Made by a program: the position numbers and the translations under genes
Notes under the pieces: generated by a model
Told to the model about the DNA's origin: nothing
The model's input: the letters and a program-made list of their open reading frames with translations, nothing else
The model's database searches: none
Origin: Escarpia spicata
Taxonomy: Eukaryota > Annelida > Polychaeta > Sabellida > Siboglinidae
Direction: 5' to 3'
Length of the DNA: 64,000 nucleotides
Assembly (NCBI GenBank): GCA_963995525.1
Contig: OZ023213.1
Coordinates: forward strand, 22,718,278 to 22,782,277
Part shown: one piece after another, positions 50,301 through 62,800 of the stretch
Layout of the letters: every line of letters starts with the position of its first letter
Numbering within the stretch: position 1 is the first letter of the stretch

Positions 50301-52300
50301 ACAATTGTAACATACTAAAAGCTGGAACAGGTGCCAATAAATCTGATTATTTTAGTGGAAAGAAAAATATAAAAACACTTTTTTAGTTCTGCAATTTGCA
50401 ACTCTTCAAACCAGTTACGACAGAAGATTTATTCATCTCACCTGAACCTGAATCAAGAGACAGAATCTCGTTCTGCCACAACGTGTCTACTTTGTAGATT
50501 CCAGATATTTTCTCGCCTTGATCTTGCAATAACGTACGTACAAATTTGTCATCACATATGTCGTCTTGCACACCCCTGGTGGCACGTTTACGCTTAGCCT
50601 TCGGCTCGCTGATGACATCACTGTCACTGCTGTCGGTGTCACTACTGTCTTTGTTGTCGGTTGTCTAAAAATATTTTTAGACCATGTTTTAAATAATATA
50701 TTGTTTTTATCAGGAATATCTCTATACTACTATAGCCTATAGGCCTACATATGAATGCCATTTTAACAGGTTAATGAACATTGATCAATGTACTACTGAC
50801 ATAACATACAACACTGTCCTATAAACAACAAACGGACCGCATATATTGCCCTTGTGCGCTGCTTTAGAGTACGGAGCCATAGTGTGGGACCCATATCATC
50901 AGGGGGACATAGATAAACTAGAACGTATACAACACCGTGCTGCTCGCTTCATTACCGACGACTACCACTCCAGACATGAAGGATCAATGACAAACATATT
51001 AATAGACCTAAAACTCAATACCCTACAAAGCAGACGTCGGGATCTACGACTCAAATACATGTACAAAATAGCTGAGGGATCTATCCCAGCCATCCCCGCA
51101 GAAACATACTTTCGGCCCCAAAAAATAAATAAAAGACGCATCCAACCCAAACATTTTCCAGATCACGTATCCTCAAACTTTGTACAACACCTAACAACCA
51201 ATAACACCAGGTGCTATATAGTACCTGCATCCCACACCGACCAATTCAAAAACTCATACTTTGTAAAGACAATAGTAGACTGGAATAAACTAAACGAGTC
51301 GCAGGTCCAGGCTGAGACCATAAACGATTTCAGTCTCCTAACCTGCGGCTCAAACACTCAATAACACCATACGCACCCACCCCATCATAAACCATAGCCA
51401 ACAGTGGCTCCTTACGACGTAAATAATAAAAATTAGAATGTAGGATACGTATATTGTCATGCGTAGTGTAGCGTAGGCCTATGTCATGACTATGTTTTAT
51501 TAACAGATGCTTGTCAGATTATAAACTGGACACTGGTCAACATGAACTTTGATTAAAATTAACATCTTAGTCTTAGACACACACACACACTTAGTCTCAT
51601 ATAACTGGCTCTCAACATTGGGGACTGTGTATCCCTCGTGACTCGGAGATCACGTTAATCGGTTAATGTCAGTCCCGTCTCAATTTGGGACGTAAAAGAA
51701 CCACTGAGGACGACAAGCACCCTGGCAGTGACCACCCTCAGTGCCAGCATAGAATGGTCGGCTTGGCGATAAAGTTCTGAAAAAGGCTGGCTAGTTTAAT
51801 GAGACCTCATAAGATCGTAATATTGTAACCACAATATATACAGACTAGTCAGTTAGTAGAACGTTGCCGAGTGCTGGAAACAACCAGGAAACCACATAGT
51901 CAAAGATGACAGCGCCCTTGTCACTTGTGGTTTTTATTTAAAATTACGTCAGCCTTAGCCTAAGCCGCTCAGCCTAGAAAATATATAGTTCCGTATCCTA
52001 AGACTAAGTTCGTGTGATGTCCAATTTGATGTTCCTTTCGTATTAAACTGAACATTTTATCCTAGATAATCTAGGACTAGTACTACTACTAGTAGATAAG
52101 ATTTCGTCATTTTCAAAACTGAAAAGTTCGCAGGTACATAAATGGCCAAAACTACGTCTTACTGCAAATTATATTAGCTAACAGCTGCAATTTGTGACGT
52201 GAACTCGGTATATTATATACCCATTGTCAAAAAGATATTAATTACATTAGATGACAAGACGCATGTCTTATTACTTCACCTTATCAAACAAACTAGCCAT
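44378..52300 (-). CDS. NFATC2IP: NFATC2-interacting protein (NIP45; Rad60/Esc2-like) with two SUMO-like domains
   Basis: Nuclear SUMO-mimic protein; the family binds the SUMO E2 UBC9 and acts in SUMO-dependent genome maintenance. Eight minus-strand exons: 52300-52280, 50664-50442, 49856-49709, 48996-48904, 48447-48294, 47454-47310, 46702-46563 and 44539-44378. The total is 1086 bp, 361 residues plus TGA, phases consistent (human is about 419). The N-terminal half is acidic/Ser-rich and basic (DSSDTDSSDSDVISEPKAKR). SUMO-like domain 1 is at about 185-265 (ELIVKLRSRSGIQRFNLKH ... DLTVADII). Domain 2 is at about 285-361 (VLSLRVQSKDTRL ... NLAFFFDGEKIL). The 7-codon first exon (MASLFDK) is inferred from its splice donor and phase, not from homology. 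A THAP transposon lies in the last intron and a LINE fragment in intron 1. Confidence 0.87.
44569..44795. mobile_element. Inverted-repeat MITE, copy 1 of 3
   Basis: Starts GATCATCTCAGAACATCGAT and ends with its inverse (ATCGATGTTCTGAGATGACC), with arms of roughly 40 bp. The centre contains CTGTTAATATATTGGTATCATC. Further copies are at 49151-49378 and 62957-63189. It ends 30 bp upstream (in NFATC2IP sense) of the last exon. Confidence 0.82.
44927..45995 (-). mobile_element. THAP-domain DNA transposon with TTAA duplication (Kolobok-like), 1069 bp
   Basis: The ends are AGGCCATATCCTGG (44927-44940) and its exact inverse (45982-45995), flanked by TTAA at 44923-44926 and 45996-45999. Inside, on the minus strand, is a THAP zinc finger. 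TTAA duplication, purine-start termini and a THAP domain together point to the Kolobok superfamily; P elements also carry THAP but make 8-bp duplications. Only the N-terminal DNA-binding part of a transposase is present, so this is a deletion derivative. Confidence 0.85.
45229..45699 (-). pseudogene. THAP zinc-finger transposase fragment with a stop at the conserved Trp
   Basis: Starts MVNKCVVGNC, giving C-x4-C, then HEFPKEPVTQQKWERFVR, then the C-x2-H half (IICGSHF) and the family's AVP motif (SAVPSKN), so all four zinc ligands are present. The codon after GRAD is TGA (45568-45570) where THAP domains have a conserved Trp; the frame then continues to 45229. A TGG to TGA change is the simplest explanation. 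The catalytic domain is missing. It occupies most of the TTAA-flanked element and is antisense to nothing in the host; it shares the NFATC2IP strand in its last intron. Confidence 0.82.
46329..46470. repeat. Short foldback, 26-bp arms
   Basis: GAGTTGTGCAATGAAGTAGT (46329 on) and ACTACTTCACTGCACAACTC (to 46470) are inverted with one mismatch, extending through GTTTGGCT/AGCCAAAC; the loop is AT-rich. Probably a small MITE in the last intron of NFATC2IP. Confidence 0.75.
49151..49378. mobile_element. Inverted-repeat MITE, copy 2 of 3
   Basis: Begins GATCATCTCAGAA and ends with the exact inverse TTCTGAGATGATC. The body matches 44569-44795. In NFATC2IP intron 3. Confidence 0.85.
49925..50200 (-). 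mobile_element. SINE family A, minus-oriented copy
   Basis: The plus strand reads the inverse of the family: GCCCTTTGAGCAGTCC-type tail near 49970, CTCCCTGGCAAACCTGTTC, TCAACCACTGTCTATGGCTA and, at the head side, CTTGCCCAAGGTTCG. The tRNA-like head is mostly lost. In NFATC2IP intron 2. Confidence 0.8.
50838..51430 (+). mobile_element. 3' fragment of a second, different LINE
   Basis: The open frame 50846-51361 reads ALEYGAIVWDPYHQGDIDKL, then ERIQHRAARFITDDY and, near the end, NSYFVKTIVDWNKLNESQV; this is the C-terminal part of a non-LTR reverse transcriptase protein. A frameshift near 50860 separates a few upstream codons (YIALVRC), and another near 51340 leads to a typical QQWLL terminus near 51415. 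It differs from the LINE at 21985-25600. It lies in NFATC2IP intron 1, opposite to the host strand. Confidence 0.88.
51595..51895 (+). mobile_element. SINE family B, copy without tRNA head
   Basis: Matches 32555-32835: CTCTCAACATTGGGGACTGT, CTGAGGACGACAAGCACC, GCTGGCTAGTTTAATGAGAC and GAGTGCTGGAAACAACCAG. In NFATC2IP intron 1. Confidence 0.82.
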
Positions 52301-52404
52301 GTTTTGCTTTTCTCGCGGGTAATTTTTACCGCACCTGACCACACCTCGCACCTAACCATACAAAGGCGTAACTAATCGCTCATGTGTGTTGTTGCACCTT
52401 CTCT

Positions 52405-52600
52405 TTCGTGGAGCGCAGTGGTGCAGCTAGTGGCTAGAGCGTTTAATTTTCCACCGAGAGAACCCAGGTTCGAATCATATGCTGTGATATCGAACCTTGG
52501 GCAAGTTCGTTCACACTACATTGCTCCAGTTCACTCAGCTATATGGATGAGAACCTGCATGGCTATAAGACAGGGGAGGATATTGGTAGGTGCATGGAGC
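52405..52600 (+). mobile_element. SINE family A, head-containing fragment
   Basis: A-box region GTGGCTAGAGCG and B-box GAACCCAGGTTCGAATC, then CCTTGGGCAAGTTCGTTCAC and TTGCTCCAGTTCACTCAGC; similarity fades after about 52600. It starts about 105 bp upstream of the inferred NFATC2IP start codon. Confidence 0.82.
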
Positions 52601-52902
52601 GGGTGTTAAACATATTTCGCCGCTGCACCGCTGTATTTTTTCCCCGCCGAGCCGCCGTAACTTCAGCCCTTTTTAGTTTCTTCGCTGTCGCGGCTCGAAT
52701 CATTATATCGGGCTGAGCGGGTGCTTTTGAAAATTTTCAGCGGGAATCTGGGAAATTTGCCTATATTAATTCCGGGGGACACACCCAAAATCCGAGACTC
52801 CCGGATTTTCCGGGAGACTTGGCATGTATATAATTCTATATTTCAAACAATGTTTACCACCTGCGACATTGTCTCCATGTTTTAGGGAAGTCTGCCGCAA
52901 GA

Positions 52903-53348
52903 TGGGGTAAGACCACATTTAAATTTTACATAGGCGGCCATTATAACGTTTCCTTCATTTCCTGCTAAATTTGACGAAAAATGTTCTTGAAAATTTCACA
53001 GCATATTTATTCTCCATTGACACAAGTGCTGTGGAAAACTCGTAAAATTCTCATATTAGAAAAAATCCACCCAAACCTGACACCCCTCAATTTCGCCCCA
53101 ATCTGTTGACGGATTTTGAAATATTGGTGCGTTCTGCAAAATAGCCACTGCGAATACGCGAGCGACTAGGGTATGTTTATTGCTACCCTGTGAAAGATCT
53201 AATGCAGTAGTACATTCAGTATTCACTGGACTGACATGTGCCGTGCCAAAGTGCTCCAAAAAATTCACACATGACACCAAAACGGTGTTTTCAAGGGCAC
53301 TCTATCGGTCGGTAATGGCGGACGAATCCTTAATGTGGTCTTACCCCA
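52903..53348. mobile_element. MITE, 446 bp, 17-bp perfect inverted termini
   Basis: TGGGGTAAGACCACATT (52903-52919) recurs as the exact inverse at 53332-53348. Both arms have a second inverted block further in (GGCGGCCATTA; inverse of GTCCGCCATTACCG). The target duplication is not resolved (GA on both sides is all that matches). It lies in the gap between the NFATC2IP and ANKFY1 start codons. Confidence 0.72.
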
Positions 53349-53828
53349 GATAACGAAACTGAAACTATACACTGCAGTGTGGGAAGGTGCGGTAATAATC
53401 GTCAATTACGGAGTCCTATCGGACCGCCCACACATTTAGTTTTCAACACATTGCGGCACGCTATGTAATCCCGTTAAACTTAAGACATAATTTATTAATA
53501 TGAATAATAAATTATTTTCCATTGAAAGCTACTGAAGCAAATCTTACATAAGCACACTGAGGAGAAATTTTAAGATAGTGCTACTAACGGAAGAGATCGT
53601 TATAGGATGGTCCGGCCGCAATATGCGTTCCTGAACATATAAACACTGCAGAGAACAAGAGTATTCATAATAAACATTTTTCAGCTGCTACACACAAACT
53701 TACATGCCACTTTTGTTATCAAATAAAAACTATGAGCGCCTACCCTACAATAAATTATTTTAGAGAAACACAACATAATTACGAGTTTAGTGATTTCCCC
53801 AAATACAAAGTCATGTGACTTACTGAAG

Positions 53829-56800
53829 ATGTCGGGTGGTAAGCATCGATTGTTGGTTTACATCTTGCATTAAAACCTGAATTACAGTCGTAACGTAGCA
53901 ACTAAAAATACTAAGACCTGCTGATGACATAGTACTTAAATGTTACCCAAACAGCTTCCACGAGCTGTCGATTTTAGCCCGCTAACGTAAGTGCGGCCTA
54001 CAAATCGGCATCATCTTGTTCTCATTTTAAAATGAAAATCAAATGTTCGCCCTCTTCAGACTTAACACCTCTCAGTTTTGTCTTTGCGATAATGAGATGA
54101 AGAGGCGCATGTTTTTTGCCTCATACCTAGCTCACCTCAACAATAAGGCTTTGATCGATTTTGTGTTATCATGACTAGTTTTTAACAATGAAGCACAACT
54201 TAGTTCCTGGTATATAATTCCATACAAATATCTGTCTGCAAGTTTGCCTTGGACTGGTCCTAGACCTAGGCTGGGAGATAGTGTTGGAGGTAGGACGAAC
54301 ACAAATAATTTATTATAATTTCAACTACCCACTCATCCTTTATAAATTCAAATACAAACATTACAAACTTCTGTAAACATTATAGACATAGAGTGATAGA
54401 CCTGACAGAACACAAACTTGCATGGCAAAAACTGTGACACGTGTCTGGGTGTAAAAGGGGGTGTGGTCATTGTCCATGGAAGGACATATCATCCCACTGC
54501 TAATTCACTCAACTCATACCACTCTCAACTCGGCATCATCTCAATTCATCCCATTCTCAATTCATTCCAATTTCCGCACATCTAACTCTCAACTCATCAT
54601 GCTCTCAACTAATCCCACCCTCAACTCATCCCACTTTCAACTCATCCCATTTTCAACTCATCCCACTCTCAACTCATCACTTTTTCAAATCATCCCTACT
54701 GTCTACTTATCCCAGATTCAACGTGTTGTGCTATTTATGAATTTCCCTTATTACACCTGTATTTTCCTATTAGACCTGTAGCAATGAGTTACGACTTTTG
54801 GTGCATCTAGCCCTTTGTTATCATCGACAAATAATATTCATCAACAAATGCCTCAGAAACATCATAAAAATATAAGACAAGGCAAAGTCACTAACACTGA
54901 AGTGATGAACAGGAGAGACCAAACAAAAGAGCTATTCAAAAAATTTAATTGACATGGATAGGACATACACTATGAAAAGACACCAAAATAGTCACAGGAC
55001 AAGCCCTAGAATGGAATCCATAAGGAAAAACAGGCTGCTCCAAAACAGTTGGAGGATATCAACAATCAATGAATTAAAGAAGATTGGTACCGCCTGGAAC
55101 AAAATAAAGAAAACGGCCAACAACAGAGAACGATGGAGAAGTTTCGTTTTGGCCCTGTGCTCTAATTAGAGCGAAGAGTATTACATAAGTAGGTAACGGT
55201 AGCACGAAAGGATGAAACTTTTATTACAGTGATCCACCTGCAGCCTTTTCCAGTGTACATAGCATGTGACATGAATGCTTCATGTAAATGTCTCTCCATT
55301 CTTCTGCAGAGGTGTCAAAGCTTCAGACTCACCTGAGTTTGTTGCGAGAAGAATATGTGAAGCTTCAGAAACAGCTCGCTGATGTCAACAAGAAGTACCA
55401 GGTGGCACTGGCTGCAGCGGGATCAACGAACGAAGACAATTTCGTATCACGCTTGCTCAAGACTGTGTCAAGTCTTTACAATAATGAGCTGTACAGGTAA
55501 TGATTACACTGAAGATATGTTTACAATTTTAAATTTCAGGAAACTGAAAATGAAATAATTATTATGGTACTAATTTTCAGGTGAAACAAACTTTTTGGTG
55601 GTAAGTAATGCCTAATGATCTGTTATAATGCTGACTGGATATTATCACCTGAACTTCTGGTTTTGTTAATAAATGTTGTTTCTTTAGATTTAACATCTGT
55701 ATGGATACATACGCACATGCTAGATAGTATTACTAGTTCATATACATGAATAAGTCTTCACACATGTGTTGATTAAATGTCAGAAAATATTCATACTCGG
55801 AGAACATGATAGGTGAGTGGAACAAATTATGATTACAAGTGTAAATGCTAGCATTGTGATCATGCTTTAAAAAATTACTAGTATCTTAGAAGGGTGGTTG
55901 ATATCATCATATAAATAGATGAAAAAGCCAAACGCTGCTGTCTGTGGATTTAACTCTGGTGGTGATCTTGTTGAATGTATATCTTTTTACAGTGATCTAA
56001 CTGTGAAATTGGATGATGGCGAGATCATCAAAGCACACAAGTTTGTGTTGGCCGCTCGGAGTGACACCTGGGGAGTAAAAGATCTGTCGCAGGTCTCAGA
56101 GTTATTCCTATCAGGTGTGTATTATCAGTTCGGTGTTCTAAGTTAAATAAAAATGTCATTAAAATACTATAACATTATTGGCAATATTACACATTATTTT
56201 GTTGGTTTAGTTATTTTATGATAACAGCAAATAAGCATGACCAGTTATTGGTTACATGAAATGACTAAGATTACAAATATTCCTTCCAATTGTTTTGCTC
56301 ATTTCATTTTATAATTATTTCAGAAATAATCAAATGTAACCTGATGTCCATTATGGTATGCAAGCATGTTTTCTCAATATCTTTGGCATTCCATATATAA
56401 GCAACAAATTATGAGCATAAATTACCACCACTGCGGTACTTTGATTTTAAATAGCTGTACAGTGGCATCATCTTGATAACTGATCACGACTCAGTTCTTT
56501 CAGGTAGCCCCCTAGAAAAGAACAGCATATCGCATAACTCTAAATAACTATTGTTGCCAATCGGTAGATCAAAGGCCAATAGTCCAATGTAGAGGACGAA
56601 CGTAGAAAAAGGTGAGAGCACCTGGGAGAAAGGAAGTACTGTTAAATGTCACAAAGTTAGCATATTAATATATGGAAGTTTAGACGTTGACTGTTGACCA
56701 TGTATGGTTCTAGGATGTCTTGTTCATGTCCTATAGTAGAGTGTGTTTCAACTGTAGACATACCAGCCCATATTGGTCAAGCACTGCTACAATGGGTGTA

Positions 56801-59800
56801 TACGGATGACCTGAATTTAGCTGAAGGTGACACTTTCCTGCTAAAGCTGATGAAGGCCGCCACTACATATCAACTCTTGACTTTGATCAACAGGTATTCT
56901 TATTCTTCCTCTCCTGGGATCCTTTTTGGGAGGTCGACTTCGCTTAGTTTATTCCAGGTTCTCAACAAGTTATCTCCCCAGTATCCGTCAAGATCTTCGG
57001 CCATTCTCTCCTGCCTTTGCATATTCACCACTGCTCTTTTTGTGATGTCTCTTAACACTAATTTAATTTCTCTTCACTTCAGTTATATATTTGTTTTATT
57101 AAATAACGTTGATGATAATTCCTGCCTTTGCATATTCACCACTGCTCTTTTTGTGATGTCTCTTAACACTAATTTAATTTCTCTTCACTTCAGTTATATA
57201 TTTGTTTTATTAAATAACGTTGATGATAATTTACTTGTACAAACTACATATGATTAATCACACATTGACACTATCTAAATGCTTTTTAAATTAAAAAGGC
57301 TCTATTGCACAATGTGTAACTTCCAAACATTGTAGATTTCTTGCATTGCAAAACATTGGATATTTTAGCTGTTTAAGGCATTTGAAATAGTGATGTATTC
57401 ATAAATCTCATAATTACAACATTTCCTAAAGTTCTTTAGTAGGAGTAGAACGTTTCAAGACCAAAAGGAATTATCGTTAGCATTTTTCAGAAATATTTGA
57501 ACTTCTGTGAGAATGTGTCGGAACTACACTGAGAAAAAACAGGCAAGCGATATATACCAAACTAATTTAGGTAAGCAATTTGTTAGTTTTGTTTTACCTG
57601 TGTAGTGGCACCACTGTTGATCTGCCAGGTGCGAACACGCTCTCATGTCATCGGTGACTGTCAGCAACTGTATTCACTTCTACCAAGCAGCAGACGAAGT
57701 GAACGCTGCGTCTCTCAGACAACACTGCTGTGACCTCATCTCTGTTCACTGGGTCAGTGCCGTATCAGAGTCTTGGTCATATTAAAGCCTTGGTCACAGC
57801 ATAGCATTGGTCACATTAAAGCCACAATCACTGTCACATTAAAACCTTGACCACAATTAAACATTGGTAACACTAAAGCTTTGTTCACTTTAAAACCTTG
57901 GTCACACTAAAGCCTTGGTCTCATTATAGCCAATTTTATATTAAAGCTTTGACCACATTATGGTCGTGGTCATATTAAAGCTTGGTCACATTGTAATCTT
58001 GGTCATATTAAAACCATGATCACATGAAACCCTTGGTCAGAAAAATTAACAAATATCTCGGAAGAGCAAGTTACACATAGATCTGTACAAACACTTGGAC
58101 TTTTGATAAACCAAAGGCATTTTACTCTGGATGGCAATTTTGTCTTAATAAATCTTGATATTGCATATAATGATTACTTGATATTGTTTCTTTCTCAGGC
58201 TAACTTCACAAGTGAAGACTTTGAGGGGATGTCGGCCCCCCTGGTCTATAAGATGTTCAAGTCAAAGTCTCAGTACCCTCTACATACGGCCATTAGAACA
58301 AAACGGGAAGATGCCGTCTTCTTATATCTTGTTGAACATGACGCTGAGGTAATGGTGCAATGTCTTGTTGGATTAATCATGACCACTAGGCCATATAAAT
58401 TATGATTTTTTTAACAAAGTATGATCAAAGTATAATTTTTTTTTAAACCAGCATATTTAATAAAATAGGGCCTTTAAGGTAGCATCAGTGAACCTTAATT
58501 GTGATGGACAAAATCAGTAATTTTTAGGAGATAATTTTAATCCCTAGTGCATTTATAAATCCTTTCTCTTGTTCTCTATATTAGTTTGTTTAACATAGAT
58601 TATGTAATTTTTTCGGCGGTGGTTAAAAAGCGGGATTTAGTTAGGATTTTGGCATTCCAGAAAGTAGTGAAGATCAGTTGACAAACATGTTTTTCTTTTT
58701 ACTGATGTAGCTTCCAGCCAAGTTGAATGAAGTTGACACCGAAGGCAGACTGCCACTCGACCTTGCTCTGCAGCAGTGCCTTGAAGGCATTGCACAAACT
58801 CTAATCAAACATAAAGTTGATGTCAACAGGAAAGACCAATCTGGACTTTGCCTGCTTCACCAAGCCATAAAGAGAGGTAAACGTAATAAGAATAGTAAAT
58901 ACATCTATTTTATTTAGTACAATTTCCTTGAATGTTCAATGCAATTTACAACTACATCAGCATGTTCCGGAACCCTATATATAGGAAGATGCAACACACT
59001 AAATCTGTTGAACATCACAGGGCTATTCAATACAAATTAAAACTAATTCGAATTTTGTGGATGCAATTTATATGGTTAATACCTAGAAACTAAACTGTAT
59101 ACATAACAAACAGAATACTTCCAATTGTCTCGGCAGTGTCCTCCAATTTTATAAAATAAGTGCAATGTCGATGTTGCAGTAGCGAAAGCATTGGACTCTC
59201 AATTGAGAGAACCCAGGTTTGAATCCTGTGCTGCCGTGTCAAACCTTGGGCAAGTTCATTCACTCTACATTGCTCCAGTTCACTCAGCCATATTAATGAT
59301 TACCTGGCTAAAGACAGTGGTAGATATTTGTGTGCGAATAGTCTTCCCACATTAATTGCTTCCCAGAGAAGTTGAGATGGTGTTCCATTGAACAGGTCTG
59401 CCAGGGAGTCAAGTGTAAAGTGCTCTAAGCAGTCATATGGATTGCAATATGTAAGAACTTACCTTTAAGTGTTGTGGAACTATGTGCACCATTTTTTAGT
59501 TAGTGTGTTAAACCTTTAATTAGGCCCTATTGCACAGACTTGCACTACAGTGAATCACTCTCTGTTGCAGTTGATGAATTCTCTGCGAAGTTTCTGATAG
59601 AAAACGGAGCGAATGTAAATGTGACGACAAGTGCGGAAGATTGCACTGCTTTGCACATGATGGCTGCGTGCAAACTGGGATCGTCTGACGAGGCCAGGAC
59701 GCGCATGTCACATATTGCACAGTGTCTCGTACAGCACGCCGCAAACGTGAATGCACAGGACTCGCATGGAAAGTGAGTAATCATTCGATCTATCCGTCAT

Positions 59801-62800
59801 GTGACCATTGCCTGGCAAAAGCTCCGCGAAGCCATAAAAAATGTATGCCAAATGCGTGGAGTGTTCGTACATTCCATCATGTATTTTGTTGAAATTCTGA
59901 CCTCCGAACGTGTTTTTATAAAAACATGAGGTTTTAAGTGACAACTGTATGCGGGAATGTTTGATTTATGAGATGTCATGCAGCAATAGTAATATAATTC
60001 ATGTATATATCCATTATCAACATTTATGCAAATAATTTATTTTTGACATATCCAAAAGTGATTTTACCTTGTAGTTGTAGTCTTTTGTCATCGTAGCATA
60101 CCATCTTCTTTAGTATATGTGATATATGACGTCATCCTACATGTGAGATAGTTTGTGATTCCTCTCTTCTTGATTGATTACGTGTTGTGTTCTTCTCTTG
60201 GCTTCCTTGTCTACTATTTTTGCTACTACACAATTTCTGCCCCGTATATGTAAAACTGCCAGAGATATGATGACACATACAGACAGATACACAACCTGTT
60301 TGTAATATAGATATACTGTCATGTGCCCATGTTTCTGTCTACAGCACACCCCTCCACCAAGCCATCCTGTCAGACAACCATCCTGTCCTCCAGGTTCTAC
60401 TGGCTGTCAAAGACATCAACTTAGACCTGACAAACAGCAGTGGACAAACTGCCCTGTGGCTCGCACTACAGGTAGCGACACCTGTGGGTACGTACGAGGA
60501 TGACAGTTTCGCCGGACGGATAGTAGTGCGAGGAGGGTCAACAAACACAGTCAACACAGACACAGGTAGGTTGGTTGGATTATGCTAAACATCAAATCAA
60601 ATTTAACATATTACAAAGTGTGTCCTCCTGACGCAACAGCTGTTTTATTTATTTTATATTCTGTTTAGTTTCCACCTTTTTTCTAATTTAGACTCAGTAG
60701 AATTGTATTATTATTATTATTAAATATTCCCAGGTATCTCGGATCATCTGTCTCACAGCTTTTTGTTCTTGAAGCTAAGCATTACACTGGCAAGTGAACT
60801 TTCTCTGCAGCTGCTCGCAAGATCTGGAATGAAGTCCACATGACTTTAAAATCATCTTAAAATATAGCCACTTATTGTAAACAACTTGAGGCTATTTGGT
60901 TGAAATTGCAAGTATTGCATTTTCTCCCTAAATGTTTGGCAGTGCCTTGCTCTGGGGATGTATAAGACTGCATATAATTATAATAATTATGTTTTTGTTC
61001 TGTTGCAGGTGACACACTGCTCCACACGGTGGCGAGAACTGGAAACGAGGCTGCGACTTTGTTCCTCGTGCAGCGTGATGCCAATGTGAACGCAGCCAAC
61101 CACCAGGTACAGCCTTTATTAATACAGCAATCTATTGCAGTCATATTACGCTATGGACATATGCTTGAAATGGAGAGAATAGAAGTGTAAACCAAGCCAT
61201 TAGCCAGAAATAATTTGCTGCCAGTCTTGAACTAATCGAGTGTGCCATTTAAGGCCAGACACCCCAGGTGAAATGGTGTTTTTTGACAAAAAATACTGAA
61301 AATGGTTTTCTGCCAGATTATACCTTTGTATGCATACTATCAATAAAGTTAACTTCTATGACAATTACATACCTCTAAGTGAGTTTTAATCATGGATCAA
61401 GCATGTCGATATCATGTAATGAAATCCATTATGCAATCTTTGACAGCCATTTTCTCAAAAACATTTTTCTTCAAATTTCTGCATTTGGAAACGGGATATC
61501 TCTTGGAATAATTATGCTATGTAAATAAAGTTTTCAGTGTTGCATTCAGCATATTCTACTATGTGCAATGATCAGACACTTTTTTAAATCATGAATAGTT
61601 TGAAAGATATTTTACCAAAAACACATTTCAAAAAAATGCTCTGATCATTGCACAATAGACTCTGTAGAGAACATGGATTTGCAAGAATTATACCTATATA
61701 TGGATTCAATAAAAAGTGGCAGCTTTTCAATATTTGCTCAAAAACAGGAGGTCTGGCTGAAAAAAGTTCAATATATATTTTACTCAGTAAGACCCATTTC
61801 ATGCATTGGGCAAACAAAATTGAACTGTTTGCACAAATTAAAAAATAATCCTATCTACCTGCCGTGTCTGGCCTTAACGTGCGAACGGCCCGCATGGAAG
61901 CCATTCACATCAGTCACACCCATTAGTGGCCAGACATTTTATGACAAACCACTGTAATTTGAACCATTTATTTAATTAATACTGATTCATTCAATTGGTT
62001 TCATTACTAGTTGTACCAATGATAGTCATTAATGTGAGCCTCTAGACTTGGAACTATCAGTTAATCTAGTGGCCAGCTGACCCCCTCTAAATTCCACCAG
62101 TCTTATTAGTTGCTTCCTCGCAGGCTAGGGCTGTTTGTCATGCAAAACTAGCCCTGGCAGATCCCCTACGCGAAGTGCGGAAGTTAACTGAGTCAAACTA
62201 GTAATTGACTTCGCCAGTCGCAACTGCGTCACCCGTGAGAACAGCGCAAATACCCGCCCCAATTTGAAGACGGATAAACGACTTCTGGGAATCCCAATAT
62301 ATAATTACCTGTTCGCCCATTAGCACGAGCAGTTGAGCGGTATTGTGTATTCGAATAATTGCTTCTACTTCCTAAACATTGCATGTAACATGAGCCACGG
62401 TTGGTTGAAATTAGTTTTATTATGACCACCTGACCTGCCGACAACCACTGATCTAGAATTTCGCAAAGCAATCAGCCAGGGGGTACTGCTGGCTGGCACT
62501 GACATAATCAGCAGCAGCGACCCCTGGTGCGCGAGGGTGATTAGTTGAAATTACCTGTCTTGCCCAGTCATCTACCAGTCTTGAAGATGGGCAGCCATGT
62601 CTTTGGCTAAGCCCCTGGTGTAAACATGTACACTTTCCCTATTACATTGACTTACTAGATGTGTATTCCCTTTTAGGGTGAGACGCCCCTCCATATCGCC
62701 TGTCACCAAGGATTGAAGCAGCTAGTCCTTGACATGTTATTAAAGGGCGCTAACCCCAATGCTGTCACATCTGCACCATTGGTTTCGAATCACCCAGAAG

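Larger units (their letters stand above)
52301..53828. other. Divergent upstream region of NFATC2IP and ANKFY1
   Basis: Start codons are inferred at 52300 (minus) and 53829 (plus). The gap contains a SINE fragment (52405-52600), a C/G-rich patch with CCGCCGAGCCGCCG (about 52610-52700), and a MITE (52903-53348). No other gene is seen. Confidence 0.45.

Noticed and set aside
55288..55309. ATG at 55288 as the ANKFY1 start
   Set aside because: The frame from 55288 crosses a good acceptor (CTTCTGCAG at 55301-55309). The donor at 53838 in phase gives a better N-terminus, although transcripts are needed to exclude 55288.
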